Shown piece by piece: positions 40,358-51,268 of a stretch of 64,000 nucleotides of DNA. Origin of the DNA: Macrococcus capreoli (GTDB taxonomy: Bacteria > Bacillota > Bacilli > Staphylococcales > Staphylococcaceae); assembly GCF_025628935.1 (NCBI RefSeq), contig NZ_JAOTIS010000012.1, positions 28,217 through 92,216 on the forward strand, given 5' to 3'. The notes under the pieces are model-generated. The model worked only from the letters and a program-made list of their open reading frames with translations. It did no database searches and was not told where the DNA came from. Both the position numbers and the translations under genes were made by a program. How positions within the stretch are numbered: the stretch's first letter is position 1; each line of letters starts with the position of its first letter.

Positions 40358-41326
40358 TTAGTTCACTCCTAAATAAATACCGATTAGTCCTGAAATAAGA
40401 CCCACTGTCCAGAAGACAATAACGATTTTCCATTCGCTCCAGCCACCTAATTCAAAGTGGTGATGTAATGGACTCATTCTAAAGATACGTTTACCTGTTA
40501 ATTTGAAAGAAGTTACCTGCATCATAACTGATAATGTTTCCAGCACAAATACCAGCCCGATGAAGATTAGTGTTAATTCTTGATTCAACATAATTGAAAC
40601 AGTTGCGATAACGCCACCGAGTGCAAGTGAACCTGTGTCTCCCATGAATAGTTTCGCTTTATATTTGTTATAGATTAAGAAGCCACATAAACTACCAATT
40701 AATATAGCCAGATAGTACGTCATACCTGTGCTCATGGCGTGTTGCGCCAGGAAGAAATAACAGCTAAACGCGATAATTGATAATCCTGTTGCTAATCCAT
40801 CCAAGCCGTCTGTTAAGTTCACTGCGTTTGAAAAACCAACTTGCCAGAATACGATAAACACAACATAGAATACTGATAATGGGATACCGATATTTGTGAA
40901 TGGTAAATTGATTGTATTAGATAATGTTAATAAACCTAATCCGTTACTTACAATGTAGAATAACACTGCAATCACGATTTGAAAGAGAAACTTTTGTTTC
41001 GATGTTAAACCTTGATTGTTCTTCTTTACAACGATAATATAATCATCTACGAATCCGATTAAACCGAATCCTAACGTCACTAATATTAAGAGCAAGATTG
41101 GACCTTTATCTGCAACAAAAAATGTTGCGATAATACTTAATACAATCGTACTTAATAGAAATGTTAAACCACCCATTGTTGGTGTACCACTCTTTTGCTG
41201 ATGGCTCTCTGGCCCTTCTTCCCGAATGGATTGCCCAAATTTCATACGCTTTAATAACGGAATAAATAACGGTACTAAAATCGCTGTTAATATAAATCCT
41301 AACACGCCAAATAATATTGCATTCAT
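40358..41326 (-). CDS. mraY: Phospho-N-acetylmuramoyl-pentapeptide transferase
   Basis: MraY transfers phospho-MurNAc-pentapeptide to undecaprenyl phosphate, making lipid I. About ten membrane segments are seen, along with the Asp-rich loop FVDDYIIV, the NLTDGLDGLA motif and the C-terminal SPLHHHFELGGWSE motif. A GTG at 41335 is also in frame; the ATG at 41326 is preferred, though the upstream AAGTGA ribosome binding site is weak. 322 residues. Confidence 0.95.
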   Translation of the reverse strand: MNAILFGVLGFILTAILVPLFIPLLKRMKFGQSIREEGPESHQQKSGTPTMGGLTFLLSTIVLSIIATFFVADKGPILLLILVTLGFGLIGFVDDYIIVVKKNNQGLTSKQKFLFQIVIAVLFYIVSNGLGLLTLSNTINLPFTNIGIPLSVFYVVFIVFWQVGFSNAVNLTDGLDGLATGLSIIAFSCYFFLAQHAMSTGMTYYLAILIGSLCGFLIYNKYKAKLFMGDTGSLALGGVIATVSIMLNQELTLIFIGLVFVLETLSVMMQVTSFKLTGKRIFRMSPLHHHFELGGWSEWKIVIVFWTVGLISGLIGIYLGVN

Positions 41327-41368
41327 GTGATTCACTTATCAGTTATGCACTGATTCCTTTCTTCTCAA

Positions 41369-43732
41369 TTAATTTGATTCTGATGATTTTGTTTCAGTTG
41401 TACTCTCTTCTGATGTATTCGACGCTGTCGTGTTCGCCTCTGTTGTCGGTTGTTCTGTTGTTTTACTGTCACCAGACGACTGTTTGTCGTTAGACTGACG
41501 CTTCAATTCATCTTCTAGTTGTTGCTTTAGTTGATTTTCTTCATCTTTCTTGTTTGCATCAATGATATTATCATACGCTGGTGATTGTTTCAGCGGATCT
41601 AATGAATCCATAGAAACGACTACTTTATCACCTTTACTCACTTGGCTATTTGGATCAATCGATTGTTTAACGACATAACCACTACCATCAAACTGAACTT
41701 TAATTTGTGTCAGCTGTTCAAACATTAATAAATCACGTTTTGACCATGATGTCATATCCGGCATTGTCAATTTGCCATCTGTTAATAAGAATACTCTGTC
41801 TCCAGATAACAATTCTTGTTTTAAAGGTAATTGCGCAATCACTTTTTCGCCACCACCTAATACAATCGGTTTAAATCCTGCATCTTCTATTTTTTGTTTC
41901 GCTTTTTCAACAGTTAACCCTGTCATATCTTTTACTTCATGTGATAATTTTTTATTTTTATCTTTCGATGTACCAACATCTAAATACTTTAATGTGTTTT
42001 CCATCAGTGGTTTATAACCGTTCGACACACCTAAGTTATATGCTTCTCCTGCATTCTTCTGTGCAAGTGACATACCATAGTAAATAATTACTCTCGGATT
42101 TTTCGCTGGTGCATACCCCATAAAGCTTACCATGTAAGGTTGATAACCCTTTACATAACCGCCATTTTTAGTATCAGGCACTTGCGCAGTACCTGTCTTA
42201 CCTGCGATTTTATAATCATCGATACGGTAACTATACGCATGCATTTCTGAACCATATACGACGTCATATAGTGCATCCATCGTTTTATGCGCTGTCGATT
42301 TCGATATCGGATGTCCGACAACTTTTCGTTCACCTTTATAAACGACACTCTTATCCGGGCTTACGATATCTTGTACAAAATACGGTTTAAGCATCGTACC
42401 GTCATTAATAATCGCTGTTTCTGCCTGAATCATTTGCGCTGGGCTAACCGTCGTAGATTGACCGAATGCCGATACTTTTTTACTTAATTCGTCACCCCAG
42501 GAAATATTACCTGTCACTTCAGAATCGAATAATGAGTGCGTTGATTTACCGAAACCAAACTTTTCATAATAGGCTTTCATCTTATCTTCACCAACGTCAT
42601 CCTGCAATTTCATCATTAACACGTTTGAAGACAGCTGGAATCCTTTATTCATGGAAATCATACCCCAACCGACATCGTTCCAGTCGGAAATGACACTATC
42701 ACCTATTTTTCGTTCACCTGATTTATATTTCTCATTGGCATGATATTTGCCTTCTTCAATCGCTGCGGCAAGTCCATACGTTTTAAACGTTGATCCTGGT
42801 TCATATGTATTTTGATATAGGTTGTTTGCCCATTTCTCACCGAAATTCTCACGCGTTTGAGGGTTGAACGTCGGACGTTGGCTATACCCTAATATTTCAC
42901 CTGTTTTTGCATCTGCTACGACTGCAAATAAATCTTTCGGTTCATATCGTTTTACCATTGCATCTAATGAATCTTCTACAAAGATTTGAATATTTTTATC
43001 AATCGTCAGTTTGACATTATCACCATTCACTGCAGGGATGACGTCACCTGATTTCGGCAATACATATTGCCATATATCCTGCTTGAAGCTTGTTTTGCCT
43101 GCTTTACCGGATAAATATGTATCGAATATCTTTTCGACACCGAGCATCCCCTGAATTTGATTCGTATCTGGATTTTTCTCTGCGTACCCGATTAAGTGTG
43201 ATGCAAAGTTACCATTTGGATAAAAGCGTTTCTTTTCTGCGAAGAATGTTAAGCCAGGTAATTTTAATTTCTCGATTGATTTTTTTTGATTAAACGTTAA
43301 ATCTTTACCTGCTTTACCAAACTCAACCTGGAATGCTTTCTTCGTATTTAATGTTTTTAATATTGATTTGTAAGGCATATCGATAATTTCACTTAATGCT
43401 TTTGCCGTTTTCTTTTTATCAACAACATGACGCGGTGTCTGACCTTTTTGGCTCATACGTTCATCAAGAACAGCCACTAATTTGTACGATTCAATGTCTT
43501 CTGCTAACACTTCACCATTACGATCGAGAATTTTGCCACGTACCGGCTGATTCACTATATTTCGTACATATTTTTCACTCGCACGCATCGTCAAATCTTG
43601 TCCACTAGAATGACCTGTAACCATAATGAAAGTATATTTTAAAATCAATGAAAAAAAGAGCAGTCCGAATAACAATACTAAAAGGACCGCTCCTATTTTA
43701 TTTTTTCTTATTTTCAACTTAGTTCGTGACAT
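41369..43732 (-). CDS. pbpA: Penicillin-binding protein 1 (class B, PASTA domains)
   Basis: A septal D,D-transpeptidase homologous to S. aureus Pbp1 and B. subtilis PBP2B. It has one N-terminal membrane segment (about 13-37), a dimerisation domain, and a transpeptidase domain with S314TFK, S368SN and K512TG. About two PASTA domains follow (from near residue 595). The last 60 or so residues are a Ser/Thr/Gln/Glu-rich low-complexity tail. The start overlaps the ftsL 3' end by 14 bp. 787 residues. Confidence 0.97.
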   Translation of the reverse strand: MSRTKLKIRKNKIGAVLLVLLFGLLFFSLILKYTFIMVTGHSSGQDLTMRASEKYVRNIVNQPVRGKILDRNGEVLAEDIESYKLVAVLDERMSQKGQTPRHVVDKKKTAKALSEIIDMPYKSILKTLNTKKAFQVEFGKAGKDLTFNQKKSIEKLKLPGLTFFAEKKRFYPNGNFASHLIGYAEKNPDTNQIQGMLGVEKIFDTYLSGKAGKTSFKQDIWQYVLPKSGDVIPAVNGDNVKLTIDKNIQIFVEDSLDAMVKRYEPKDLFAVVADAKTGEILGYSQRPTFNPQTRENFGEKWANNLYQNTYEPGSTFKTYGLAAAIEEGKYHANEKYKSGERKIGDSVISDWNDVGWGMISMNKGFQLSSNVLMMKLQDDVGEDKMKAYYEKFGFGKSTHSLFDSEVTGNISWGDELSKKVSAFGQSTTVSPAQMIQAETAIINDGTMLKPYFVQDIVSPDKSVVYKGERKVVGHPISKSTAHKTMDALYDVVYGSEMHAYSYRIDDYKIAGKTGTAQVPDTKNGGYVKGYQPYMVSFMGYAPAKNPRVIIYYGMSLAQKNAGEAYNLGVSNGYKPLMENTLKYLDVGTSKDKNKKLSHEVKDMTGLTVEKAKQKIEDAGFKPIVLGGGEKVIAQLPLKQELLSGDRVFLLTDGKLTMPDMTSWSKRDLLMFEQLTQIKVQFDGSGYVVKQSIDPNSQVSKGDKVVVSMDSLDPLKQSPAYDNIIDANKKDEENQLKQQLEDELKRQSNDKQSSGDSKTTEQPTTEANTTASNTSEESTTETKSSESN

Positions 43733-44093
43733 TTTTTTGCACTACCTTTACGTTATCATTATTCAAGCTTAGTCCAAATGACTTCGCTTTACTATAGACA
43801 CGCTCGTAAGAAGATTGTTTCATCACTTCAGAATTTAATTCACCATTTACTGATTTTTGGTGAACAATGTTCTGTTCAATATCAGCAATGTTACTATTCG
43901 TTTGATACGCATCATATTTTAAAGATAGCATATAAATACTCACGAAAGCAATCAAAGTCACTAAAGATAAATAGACTAATTTCTCTAATTTAGATAACGA
44001 AACAACATGGGTTTTTATTACTGTTTTCGTTGCTACTTGTTGTTGTGTATTAACTTGATCATAATAATTGTGATTCATATACTCGACTGCCAT
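43719..44093 (-). CDS. ftsL: Cell division protein FtsL
   Basis: A small bitopic protein of the divisome. It has a cytoplasmic N-terminal part, one membrane segment (about 58-76) and an outer coiled-coil region (NIADIEQNIVHQKSVNGEL). Sequence is poorly conserved in this family, so the identification rests on size, topology and position between rsmH and pbpA. GAGGTG precedes the ATG. 124 residues. Confidence 0.9.
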   Translation of the reverse strand: MAVEYMNHNYYDQVNTQQQVATKTVIKTHVVSLSKLEKLVYLSLVTLIAFVSIYMLSLKYDAYQTNSNIADIEQNIVHQKSVNGELNSEVMKQSSYERVYSKAKSFGLSLNNDNVKVVQKNVTN

Positions 44094-44104
44094 GTTGTCA
44101 CCTC

Positions 44105-45037
44105 TTATTTTAATATTTCAACAACTCTAAGTTTTGCGCTGCGCGCTCTATTATTGTCATCTAATTCTTCTTGTGTTGATACAATCGGTTTTTTATTGAC
44201 ACGTTTTAATTTCGGTTTGTATTCATCCGGAATAACTGGTAATCCTCTCGGAATATCCGGTCCTTTTTCGTATTCCTGAAATACTTGTTTACACAATCTA
44301 TCTTCAAGAGAGTGGAACGTGATGACAGAAATTCTGCCGCCTACTTTCACAGCTTGAATCGCTTGTTCGATAGATTCTTCAAAGGCACCTAATTCGTCAT
44401 TAACCGCAATTCTAATCGCCTGGAATACACGCTTTGCAGGATGTCCTCCTGTACGTCTGGCGGGTGCCGAAATTGCATTTTTAATAATTTCAACTAATGC
44501 AGTCGTTGTTTCAATCGGTGATTGTTCACGACTACTTTCAATCTTTCTGGCAATTTGTTTCGAAAATTTCTCTTCACCATATCGAAAGAAGATTGAGACT
44601 AATTTCTCGTATGGCCATTCATTCACCACTTCATATGCTGATAATGATTGTGTCTGATCCATACGCATATCTAATCTTGCATCCTGGTGATAACTAAATC
44701 CACGTTCTCCAACATCTAGTTGTGGACTTGAAACACCTAAATCATACAAAACTCCATCAACTTTATCAACATTTAGCATTGATAATATGGCATTTAAGTT
44801 TCTAAAGTTATCTTTGACGAAAGTGACTTTGTCTAAATGATCTTTCAAAATGATGTGTGCGTTATCTATCGCTGTCTGGTCCTGATCAATTGAAATCAAT
44901 CGACCTGTCGTTAATTGTTCGACTAAATAAAGACTATGACCTGCTCCACCTAACGTACAATCAACATATACACCTTCAGGATTAATATTTAGTTGATCGA
45001 CTGTTTCTTTCAATAATACTGTAACGTGATGGAACAT
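44105..45037 (-). CDS. rsmH: 16S rRNA (cytosine1402-N4)-methyltransferase
   Basis: RsmH methylates C1402 of 16S rRNA. The SAM-binding motif [11 protein letters not shown] and the segments [14 protein letters not shown] and [13 protein letters not shown] are intact. 310 residues. AGGAGGG precedes the ATG. It is second in the division cluster, 9 bp after mraZ. Confidence 0.97.
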   Translation of the reverse strand: MFHHVTVLLKETVDQLNINPEGVYVDCTLGGAGHSLYLVEQLTTGRLISIDQDQTAIDNAHIILKDHLDKVTFVKDNFRNLNAILSMLNVDKVDGVLYDLGVSSPQLDVGERGFSYHQDARLDMRMDQTQSLSAYEVVNEWPYEKLVSIFFRYGEEKFSKQIARKIESSREQSPIETTTALVEIIKNAISAPARRTGGHPAKRVFQAIRIAVNDELGAFEESIEQAIQAVKVGGRISVITFHSLEDRLCKQVFQEYEKGPDIPRGLPVIPDEYKPKLKRVNKKPIVSTQEELDDNNRARSAKLRVVEILK

Positions 45038-45046
45038 AATACCCTC

Positions 45047-45478
45047 CTATAAATCAAAATCAATTAACTCTTCAGCAATTTCTTCGTAGTGTTCTTCAGT
45101 TTCATCGTAGAAATTATTCCAGTTATTTCGATCCCATATTTCTATGCGTGTAGAAACCCCAATAACTGTACATTCTTTCATAAGACCGGCATATTCCATT
45201 AAATTTTTAGGAATATTAATGCGACCTTGTTTATCAATTTCTACTTCCACTGCACCAGAGAAGAATAATCGCATAAATTTTCTGGCATCGCGTTTAGTAA
45301 TTGGTAAAGATTTGAGTTTTTCTTCTATTCTTTTCCATTCATCTAAAGGATACCCGAACAAGCATTTATCAAGGCCACGCGTGATTACGAAATGTTCAGT
45401 TAATTCATCTCGGAACTTTGCAGGTACAATCATGCGACCTTTTGTATCCAATTGATGTTGAAATTCACCCATGAACAT
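45047..45478 (-). CDS. mraZ: Transcriptional regulator MraZ
   Basis: MraZ is an AbrB-like DNA-binding protein that represses its own division cluster in the bacteria studied. Two MraZ repeats are visible, each with a DxKGRxxxP type motif ([13 protein letters not shown] and [12 protein letters not shown]). The ATG at 45478 (MFMGEFQ) has AGGTG six bases upstream; a start three codons earlier is possible. 143 residues. A probable operator lies just upstream at 45506-45530. Confidence 0.96.
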   Translation of the reverse strand: MFMGEFQHQLDTKGRMIVPAKFRDELTEHFVITRGLDKCLFGYPLDEWKRIEEKLKSLPITKRDARKFMRLFFSGAVEVEIDKQGRINIPKNLMEYAGLMKECTVIGVSTRIEIWDRNNWNNFYDETEEHYEEIAEELIDFDL

Positions 45479-45505
45479 ATACATCACCTAGCCTTAATAT
45501 AAATT

Positions 45506-45539
45506 TACCACATCACACCACTTTCCTCCACTAATTATA
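45506..45539 (-). promoter_or_regulatory. Probable MraZ operator next to the -10 of the mraZ promoter
   Basis: On the minus strand TGGAG, TGGTG and TGGTA follow each other with an exact 10-bp period (45530, 45520, 45510). This matches the known MraZ box design of TGGGN-type direct repeats separated by 5 bp. A perfect TATAAT sits just upstream (45534-45539). No clear -35 is seen. Confidence 0.7.
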
Positions 45540-45570
45540 CAAAACTTTTTTTATTTTTATTTTTGACATA

Positions 45571-45613
45571 AAAAAATCCCCCCACTATGCCTTTTTGGCA
45601 AGGTGGGGGGAAA
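45571..45613 (-). terminator. Terminator after bshC
   Basis: CCCCCCAC pairs with GTGGGGGG (reading slightly offset) around an inner GCC-AAAAA-GGC hairpin. T residues follow on the minus strand. It separates bshC from mraZ. Confidence 0.85.
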
Positions 45614-45651
45614 TCCCAAAATCAATTCAATTGTAGAAAATAAGTGGTGCA

Positions 45652-47247
45652 TTATGGTTTTAAAATGATATGATCAAACGAATACGTTGGTAACACATCA
45701 ATCACTTGAGCAAAGATTGCCATGTGATGATTGTTCATCAATTGTAGTGGGTGCATTATACGTTCCTGCAATCCACCACCTGGATTTAATATATTTCCGA
45801 TTGCATTCAATGTTTTAAAGTCAATATCATGTCGACGTTGAATATCTTGATGATAACGCTTTTTAAAATATTCAAACTGTCGTTGATGATAACGTAAATT
45901 GTCATGTAATAATTGTTTCGTGTCCGCCGATACATTTAACAATTGCATCCCTTCATAATCTTTTTCAAGCTGCTTCATTGTAGAAGCCATTTGACTTAAT
46001 AATACCGGATTCGCTTTAGAGCTTAAAAATGCATTTAAGAACGGTTTAATACTTTGATCAAACAACGCTTCAAATGTAATGTTAAAGCGACTCATGTCTT
46101 TTAATACTTTTTCTGTTGTGTATGTGATACGCATACGTGGTACAACAGGTGGCATTTCAACGTTAGCATAGTCAAATACTTGCTTCAGTTCGCCCCAGTA
46201 TTTGATTTCAGATGGGCCACCAATAAAGGCAAGTGTATTAAACACCATCTCTTCCATTAATGGTCGTGTGACGACGTTATTACTGAATAGATGAGGTGCC
46301 GCCTGAATCTTTGAACGGATTTCAGCTTTCGTAAAAGTAACGTCAGATTTCGGCAGGACATATTGTCCATCAATATATTTCAACAATTGACGCTTACCTT
46401 CGTACATCATAAATAGATGGACGTTCGTATCCGTTGTAATTTGTTGTTCGTCAATTAATAACTGCATTTGCTGTTGGCCTGTGCGGAACGCTTCGTCGAT
46501 GGCCTGGTGATGATCAAACATCCAGACGAGGATGTCTTTTTCCAATGCTCTTAACGCATCATTCTGGCTATCTATGAGCAGTAAGCCGTACGATTTAAAT
46601 AATGTATGAATAATATACTGAAAATGATCTGTCCAATTGAATGGCAAATCTTGCAACAAAGCGTGCACTGCTTTCGTCAATGGCGTTTCAGTTAGACTTG
46701 AAATGAAACGTTTTATTGTATATGCAAGTGCGTCTTGCTCAAATGAAAGCTTTGAAACACTATCCGTTACATCCTCTGACGGATGATATTTAATCTTTTG
46801 AACATTTCCATCTTTATCGTAAACATGCACATGATTCACTTCATCAAAGTCATGATCTTCACCAGCGATCCAAAAGACCGGAATGATTGCTGTATTTAGT
46901 TTTTTCGATTGCGCTTGTGCCAATACAATAATTGATATAATTTTATGTATCGTATATAACGGGCTTACAAATAAACCAGCCTGTTGACCACCAATGACAA
47001 CTTTATGCCCGGCTTGTAAGCGTTCAATGTTTGTTAACTGCGCATTCGATAATTCGAATTTAGACATGTAACCTTTAATTACTTCACCTAACTGATGTTC
47101 CAGACCATTGGCTGGTGTTTGCAATCTTACTTTATAACTTTCATCTTTTGTTACATCATATTGGTATTGTGACAATACTTTATCCTGATGTGTATAGCGT
47201 GCGATAAACGCACTATCTTTATCTGCTAACTGCTTTAATATCTCCAC
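45652..47247 (-). CDS. bshC: Bacillithiol biosynthesis cysteine-adding enzyme BshC
   Basis: BshC adds cysteine to glucosaminyl-malate in the last step of bacillithiol synthesis, the main thiol of many Firmicutes. Family segments VVIGGQQAGLFVSPLYT and VFWIAGEDHDFDEVNHV are present. The frame runs upstream to 47307, but a GTG at 47247 lies eight bases after GAGGTG and gives the usual N-terminus (MEILKQLADKD) with 531 residues. It lies between rpmF and mraZ, as in B. subtilis apart from a few genes. Confidence 0.95.
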   Translation of the reverse strand: MEILKQLADKDSAFIARYTHQDKVLSQYQYDVTKDESYKVRLQTPANGLEHQLGEVIKGYMSKFELSNAQLTNIERLQAGHKVVIGGQQAGLFVSPLYTIHKIISIIVLAQAQSKKLNTAIIPVFWIAGEDHDFDEVNHVHVYDKDGNVQKIKYHPSEDVTDSVSKLSFEQDALAYTIKRFISSLTETPLTKAVHALLQDLPFNWTDHFQYIIHTLFKSYGLLLIDSQNDALRALEKDILVWMFDHHQAIDEAFRTGQQQMQLLIDEQQITTDTNVHLFMMYEGKRQLLKYIDGQYVLPKSDVTFTKAEIRSKIQAAPHLFSNNVVTRPLMEEMVFNTLAFIGGPSEIKYWGELKQVFDYANVEMPPVVPRMRITYTTEKVLKDMSRFNITFEALFDQSIKPFLNAFLSSKANPVLLSQMASTMKQLEKDYEGMQLLNVSADTKQLLHDNLRYHQRQFEYFKKRYHQDIQRRHDIDFKTLNAIGNILNPGGGLQERIMHPLQLMNNHHMAIFAQVIDVLPTYSFDHIILKP

Positions 47248-47324
47248 TTTGTTTACACCTCGCATTTTATCATTATTCAGTATAAAGATTATTTTTCGCA
47301 AATACAATTTTACGGCTTGTTAAT

Positions 47325-47355
47325 TAAAAAAAGTGCATCGCTCATGCGATGCACT
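47325..47355 (-). terminator. Terminator after rpmF
   Basis: A perfect 10-bp stem AGTGCATCGC / GCGATGCACT with a four-base loop is followed by a T run on the minus strand, nine bases after the rpmF stop. Confidence 0.9.
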
Positions 47356-47363
47356 CATAGGTA

Positions 47364-47537
47364 TTATTTTGAAACGACTTCTTTACCGTTGTATGAACCA
47401 CAAGATGGGCATACGCGGTGAGATAATTTCATTTCGCCACATGATGGGCATTCAACCATACCAGGTACTGATAATTTGAAATGCGTACGACGTTTTCTTT
47501 TCGCTGTTTTAGATGTTCTTCTAAATGGAACTGCCAT
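47364..47537 (-). CDS. rpmF: 50S ribosomal protein L32
   Basis: A 57-residue protein, too short for most length cut-offs but clear. It begins [19 protein letters not shown] and has two zinc-binding CPSC motifs at 30-33 and 43-46, so it is the zinc-containing (C+) form of L32. It is encoded 21 bp after yceD, an almost universal pairing, and is followed by its own terminator. GGAGG precedes the ATG. Confidence 0.97.
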   Translation of the reverse strand: MAVPFRRTSKTAKRKRRTHFKLSVPGMVECPSCGEMKLSHRVCPSCGSYNGKEVVSK

Positions 47538-47558
47538 TGTATTTTGCCTCCTATCGAT

Positions 47559-48068
47559 CTAGTTTTCAGACATACTGTCTTTTAAAGCTTGAAGTTTAGC
47601 AAGCCTTGGATCAACCTTAGGCTGTACTTCTATTTGACTTTCATCAATGACTTCCCACCCTTTACCCTTCGTTAGTTCTAAATCAACATCCTCTTTTACC
47701 ACACGTACAGGTTTGTTAATTACAACTAACTCTTGAATAACTGGCGTTAAGTCAATAACACCATTCTGAATGGCGTGTCTATTCTCATCATATTCAACAT
47801 AATCGTTATCATCAAAATATTCAACTGAATGAATGTCAAATGGTACTTCAACATCTTCAAGCGTTCGTGCACAAGTCATCACGAATTGTCCAGTAACATG
47901 AAGATCAGCGACTACTTCGTTTGACTTAGGCGTTAATTTCCCTTTCACCACAATGGGTGATATATCAACTAACTGTAAGCTAGAGATCAAATGATTTAAG
48001 TTGATTTCTGATTCAAATGGATAACCATTATCACGGTGTTTTCTTAATTCAGCTAATGACCATTTCAT
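47559..48068 (-). CDS. yceD: YceD family protein (DUF177), 23S rRNA accumulation protein
   Basis: A 169-residue acidic protein of the YceD/DUF177 family. It is found next to rpmF in most bacteria and linked to 23S rRNA accumulation in plants and E. coli. The family segment LHVTGQFVMTCARTLE, followed by a beta-rich stretch and DLTPVIQELVV, is visible. GAGGTG precedes the ATG. Confidence 0.93.
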   Translation of the reverse strand: MKWSLAELRKHRDNGYPFESEINLNHLISSLQLVDISPIVVKGKLTPKSNEVVADLHVTGQFVMTCARTLEDVEVPFDIHSVEYFDDNDYVEYDENRHAIQNGVIDLTPVIQELVVINKPVRVVKEDVDLELTKGKGWEVIDESQIEVQPKVDPRLAKLQALKDSMSEN

Positions 48069-48192
48069 ATGGTTTCACCTCTTACAAACACAAAATTTAT
48101 TTTACCTCTTTTTATAACACTTTGTCAAGATTTTTTCTTAACATCATTTTCTGTTACAATCAACATTATAAACTGATGTAAGGGGAATTACA

Positions 48193-49257
48193 ATGCAGAC
48201 AATCGGAATAATTTGTGAATATAATCCATTTCATAATGGCCATCAATATCATATTGCACAAGCAAAAAAATTACATCCTGATGCAACCATTGTCGCTATT
48301 ATGAGTGGGCAATTTGTACAACGTGGTGAACCTGCATTTGTGAATAAATATATCCGTACAGAAATGGCACTGGATTATGTCGATTTAGTTGTAGAACTCC
48401 CTCAAATCTATGCGGTAAGTTATGCAGATGATTTTGCGCTTGGAGGCCTTCACATTGCAAAGTTGCTACGTCTCGATGGTTTATCATTCGGTAGCGAAAG
48501 TGGTGAATTACAATACACTGAAATCGCACAACCGACAACAAAAGAGATTCGTACAGGGGCGGCCTATCCTAAACTAATGGATCAAAGGCTTAAATCAAAC
48601 GATATATTAGGCAATGCATATTTAAAAGCAAGTCAGGCAATATACCCATCGATTAAATTAATGCCAATTAAGCGCTTAGGTAATGACTACTTAGATGAGA
48701 CGTTAACCGGAGAAATATCAAGCGCGACTGCTATCCGTAAAAATTACTTTAAAAAGACGGATATTTCAACGACGATGCCACGAAGTGAACTGGTTATAAA
48801 TCCGGTTAAATGGGAAGATTTTTTCCTGCTACTGAAGTATCGTATTATATCGATGAGCACTGAAGAACTTTCTGAAATTTATACGATGTATGAAGGATTG
48901 GAAAAAAGACTAAAGAAAGTGATTGGTCAAGTTGACACGTTTGATGACTTGATTGAAACAATGGTATCAAAACGTTATACGAAAAGTCGCATTCAGCGAT
49001 TACTTGTTTACATATTGTTGAATATAAAAGAAGATGATGTGAATGCATTAAAGGCTATCTCAGCAATACGTGTGCTGGGCATGAATGATAAAGGTAGAAC
49101 ACTGATTAAATCAATTGATAATGTTAATATAATCACTAATATAAACCGAGAAACACGTGAGCATTTCAGTTTAGAAATCAAGGCAACTGAAATCTATAAT
49201 CTTATAAGTGGCAGTAACATGACCGATTTTAATACGCCTGTGTTATATAGAAAGTGA
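48193..49257 (+). CDS. tmcAL: tRNA(Met) cytidine acetate ligase (TmcAL, YlbM)
   Basis: TmcAL makes N4-acetylcytidine at the wobble position of elongator tRNA-Met using acetate and ATP. The nucleotidyltransferase motif IICEYNPFHNGHQYHI (HxGH type), and SSATAIRKNYF further on, are present. At 354 residues it is shorter than the 380-415 usual in relatives, mainly in the C-terminal part. It is divergent from yceD-rpmF, with AAGGGG before the ATG. Confidence 0.93.
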   Translation: MQTIGIICEYNPFHNGHQYHIAQAKKLHPDATIVAIMSGQFVQRGEPAFVNKYIRTEMALDYVDLVVELPQIYAVSYADDFALGGLHIAKLLRLDGLSFGSESGELQYTEIAQPTTKEIRTGAAYPKLMDQRLKSNDILGNAYLKASQAIYPSIKLMPIKRLGNDYLDETLTGEISSATAIRKNYFKKTDISTTMPRSELVINPVKWEDFFLLLKYRIISMSTEELSEIYTMYEGLEKRLKKVIGQVDTFDDLIETMVSKRYTKSRIQRLLVYILLNIKEDDVNALKAISAIRVLGMNDKGRTLIKSIDNVNIITNINRETREHFSLEIKATEIYNLISGSNMTDFNTPVLYRK

Positions 49258-49288
49258 CATTTTATTTGTAATTCGCATGTAGTATAGT

Positions 49289-49319
49289 ACGCGGCTGTAT
49301 TTTCTATTTATAGCCGCGT
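49289..49319 (+). terminator. GC-rich hairpin after tmcAL
   Basis: ACGCGGCT pairs with AGCCGCGT around a 15-base loop, about 30 bp after the tmcAL stop. No T run follows, so it may be a processing or pausing structure rather than a full terminator. Confidence 0.55.
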
Positions 49320-49336
49320 ATCAATATCCTCATCAC

Positions 49337-49369
49337 ATAAAAAACCACATCCATATCCGATGTGGCTTT
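49337..49369. terminator. Bidirectional terminator between tmcAL and coaD
   Basis: CCACATC / GATGTGG with a seven-base loop is flanked by an A run on the left and CTTTT on the right. It should stop coaD transcripts and also those from tmcAL. Confidence 0.8.
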
Positions 49370-49376
49370 TCACGAT

Positions 49377-50412
<1,036 letters not shown>

Positions 50413-50545
50413 GTGATACTCCTTTAAACATATTTTTTTGCTTTGAACCACGCTCTTTTTATGTGCTATCATACTTTGAACAATCATGCTTTGTATGAAC
50501 AATCTATAGTATAATGATAAAAACGATAAAAAGGAGACGCATTTT

Positions 50546-50935
50546 ATGAAACAATCATTTATTTCACTTGGTGATGGCTATAGTGATTTATTCGAACTTG
50601 AACAATTAATGAAATACAATCACACCCGTACTGATTGTCTATTATTCTTACATACGACGCTTGAAGCGACACCGAAAACATCGGTTGTCCTCATTATGAA
50701 TCCGACAGAAGACGGTAATTTCCAGGCGATGTATAGTATATTCGAAGGCATGAACTATCCATATCCAACGCGCAATAAACGCTTTGATTTAGTCAAATCA
50801 TGGGCTGAGCAATACAATATAAACATTAAAGAATTTGATGTAAAAGCAAAACATTACTTTTATGAAGATGCACTTTACCATCAATATTTAATCGGTGTAT
50901 TGCGACTGCAACGCGTAATTAAACCGATGCATTAA
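50546..50935 (+). CDS. Conserved protein of unknown function (DUF7147-like)
   Basis: A 129-residue soluble protein beginning MKQSFISLGDGYSDLFEL, with a later YHQYLIGVLRLQRVIKP. It resembles a small Bacillales family sometimes labelled methylthioribose kinase, a name that its size and motifs do not support. Role unknown. AAAGGAG precedes the ATG. It is divergent from rsmD, and its last 17 bp overlap the convergent ylbG. Confidence 0.8.
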   Translation: MKQSFISLGDGYSDLFELEQLMKYNHTRTDCLLFLHTTLEATPKTSVVLIMNPTEDGNFQAMYSIFEGMNYPYPTRNKRFDLVKSWAEQYNINIKEFDVKAKHYFYEDALYHQYLIGVLRLQRVIKPMH

Positions 50936-51179
50936 TTTGTTTTGTATTCGAACTATAATCTGTTTTAAGTTGTTTATAAGGTGATATGAGCACGTTCGTT
51001 ACAAATTTTAGTTTTTCAAGCTGAGCGAGTGTCGATTCAACGTTATCCTGGTTGACATACATCGACACCCACTTTTCTTTACGATTACTATGGACGATGT
51101 GTCCGTATTTTCTAATTTGGCGCTCATGTTTATGGCTTTTTAAGTAAATTATTAATTGTTCTCTTTGAACTAAAGTCAT
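50919..51179 (-). CDS. ylbG: YlbG family protein (UPF0298)
   Basis: An 86-residue protein of the YlbG family. Conserved segments: QREQLIIYLKSHKHERQIRKYG and a later YVNQDNVESTLAQLEKLKFV. Function unknown. The chosen ATG at 51179 has AGAGG ten bases upstream; a start at 51197 is also in frame. Its 3' end overlaps the convergent upstream gene by 17 bp with no terminator between them. Confidence 0.85.
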   Translation of the reverse strand: MTLVQREQLIIYLKSHKHERQIRKYGHIVHSNRKEKWVSMYVNQDNVESTLAQLEKLKFVTNVLISPYKQLKTDYSSNTKQINASV

Positions 51180-51268
51180 ATCGTTCTTTCCTCTCATTCA
51201 GCTTTCTTTAATAGTATCACTACTTTTGATAAAATTAAAATAACAAATTTATAGTGGAGGTTAAACCT

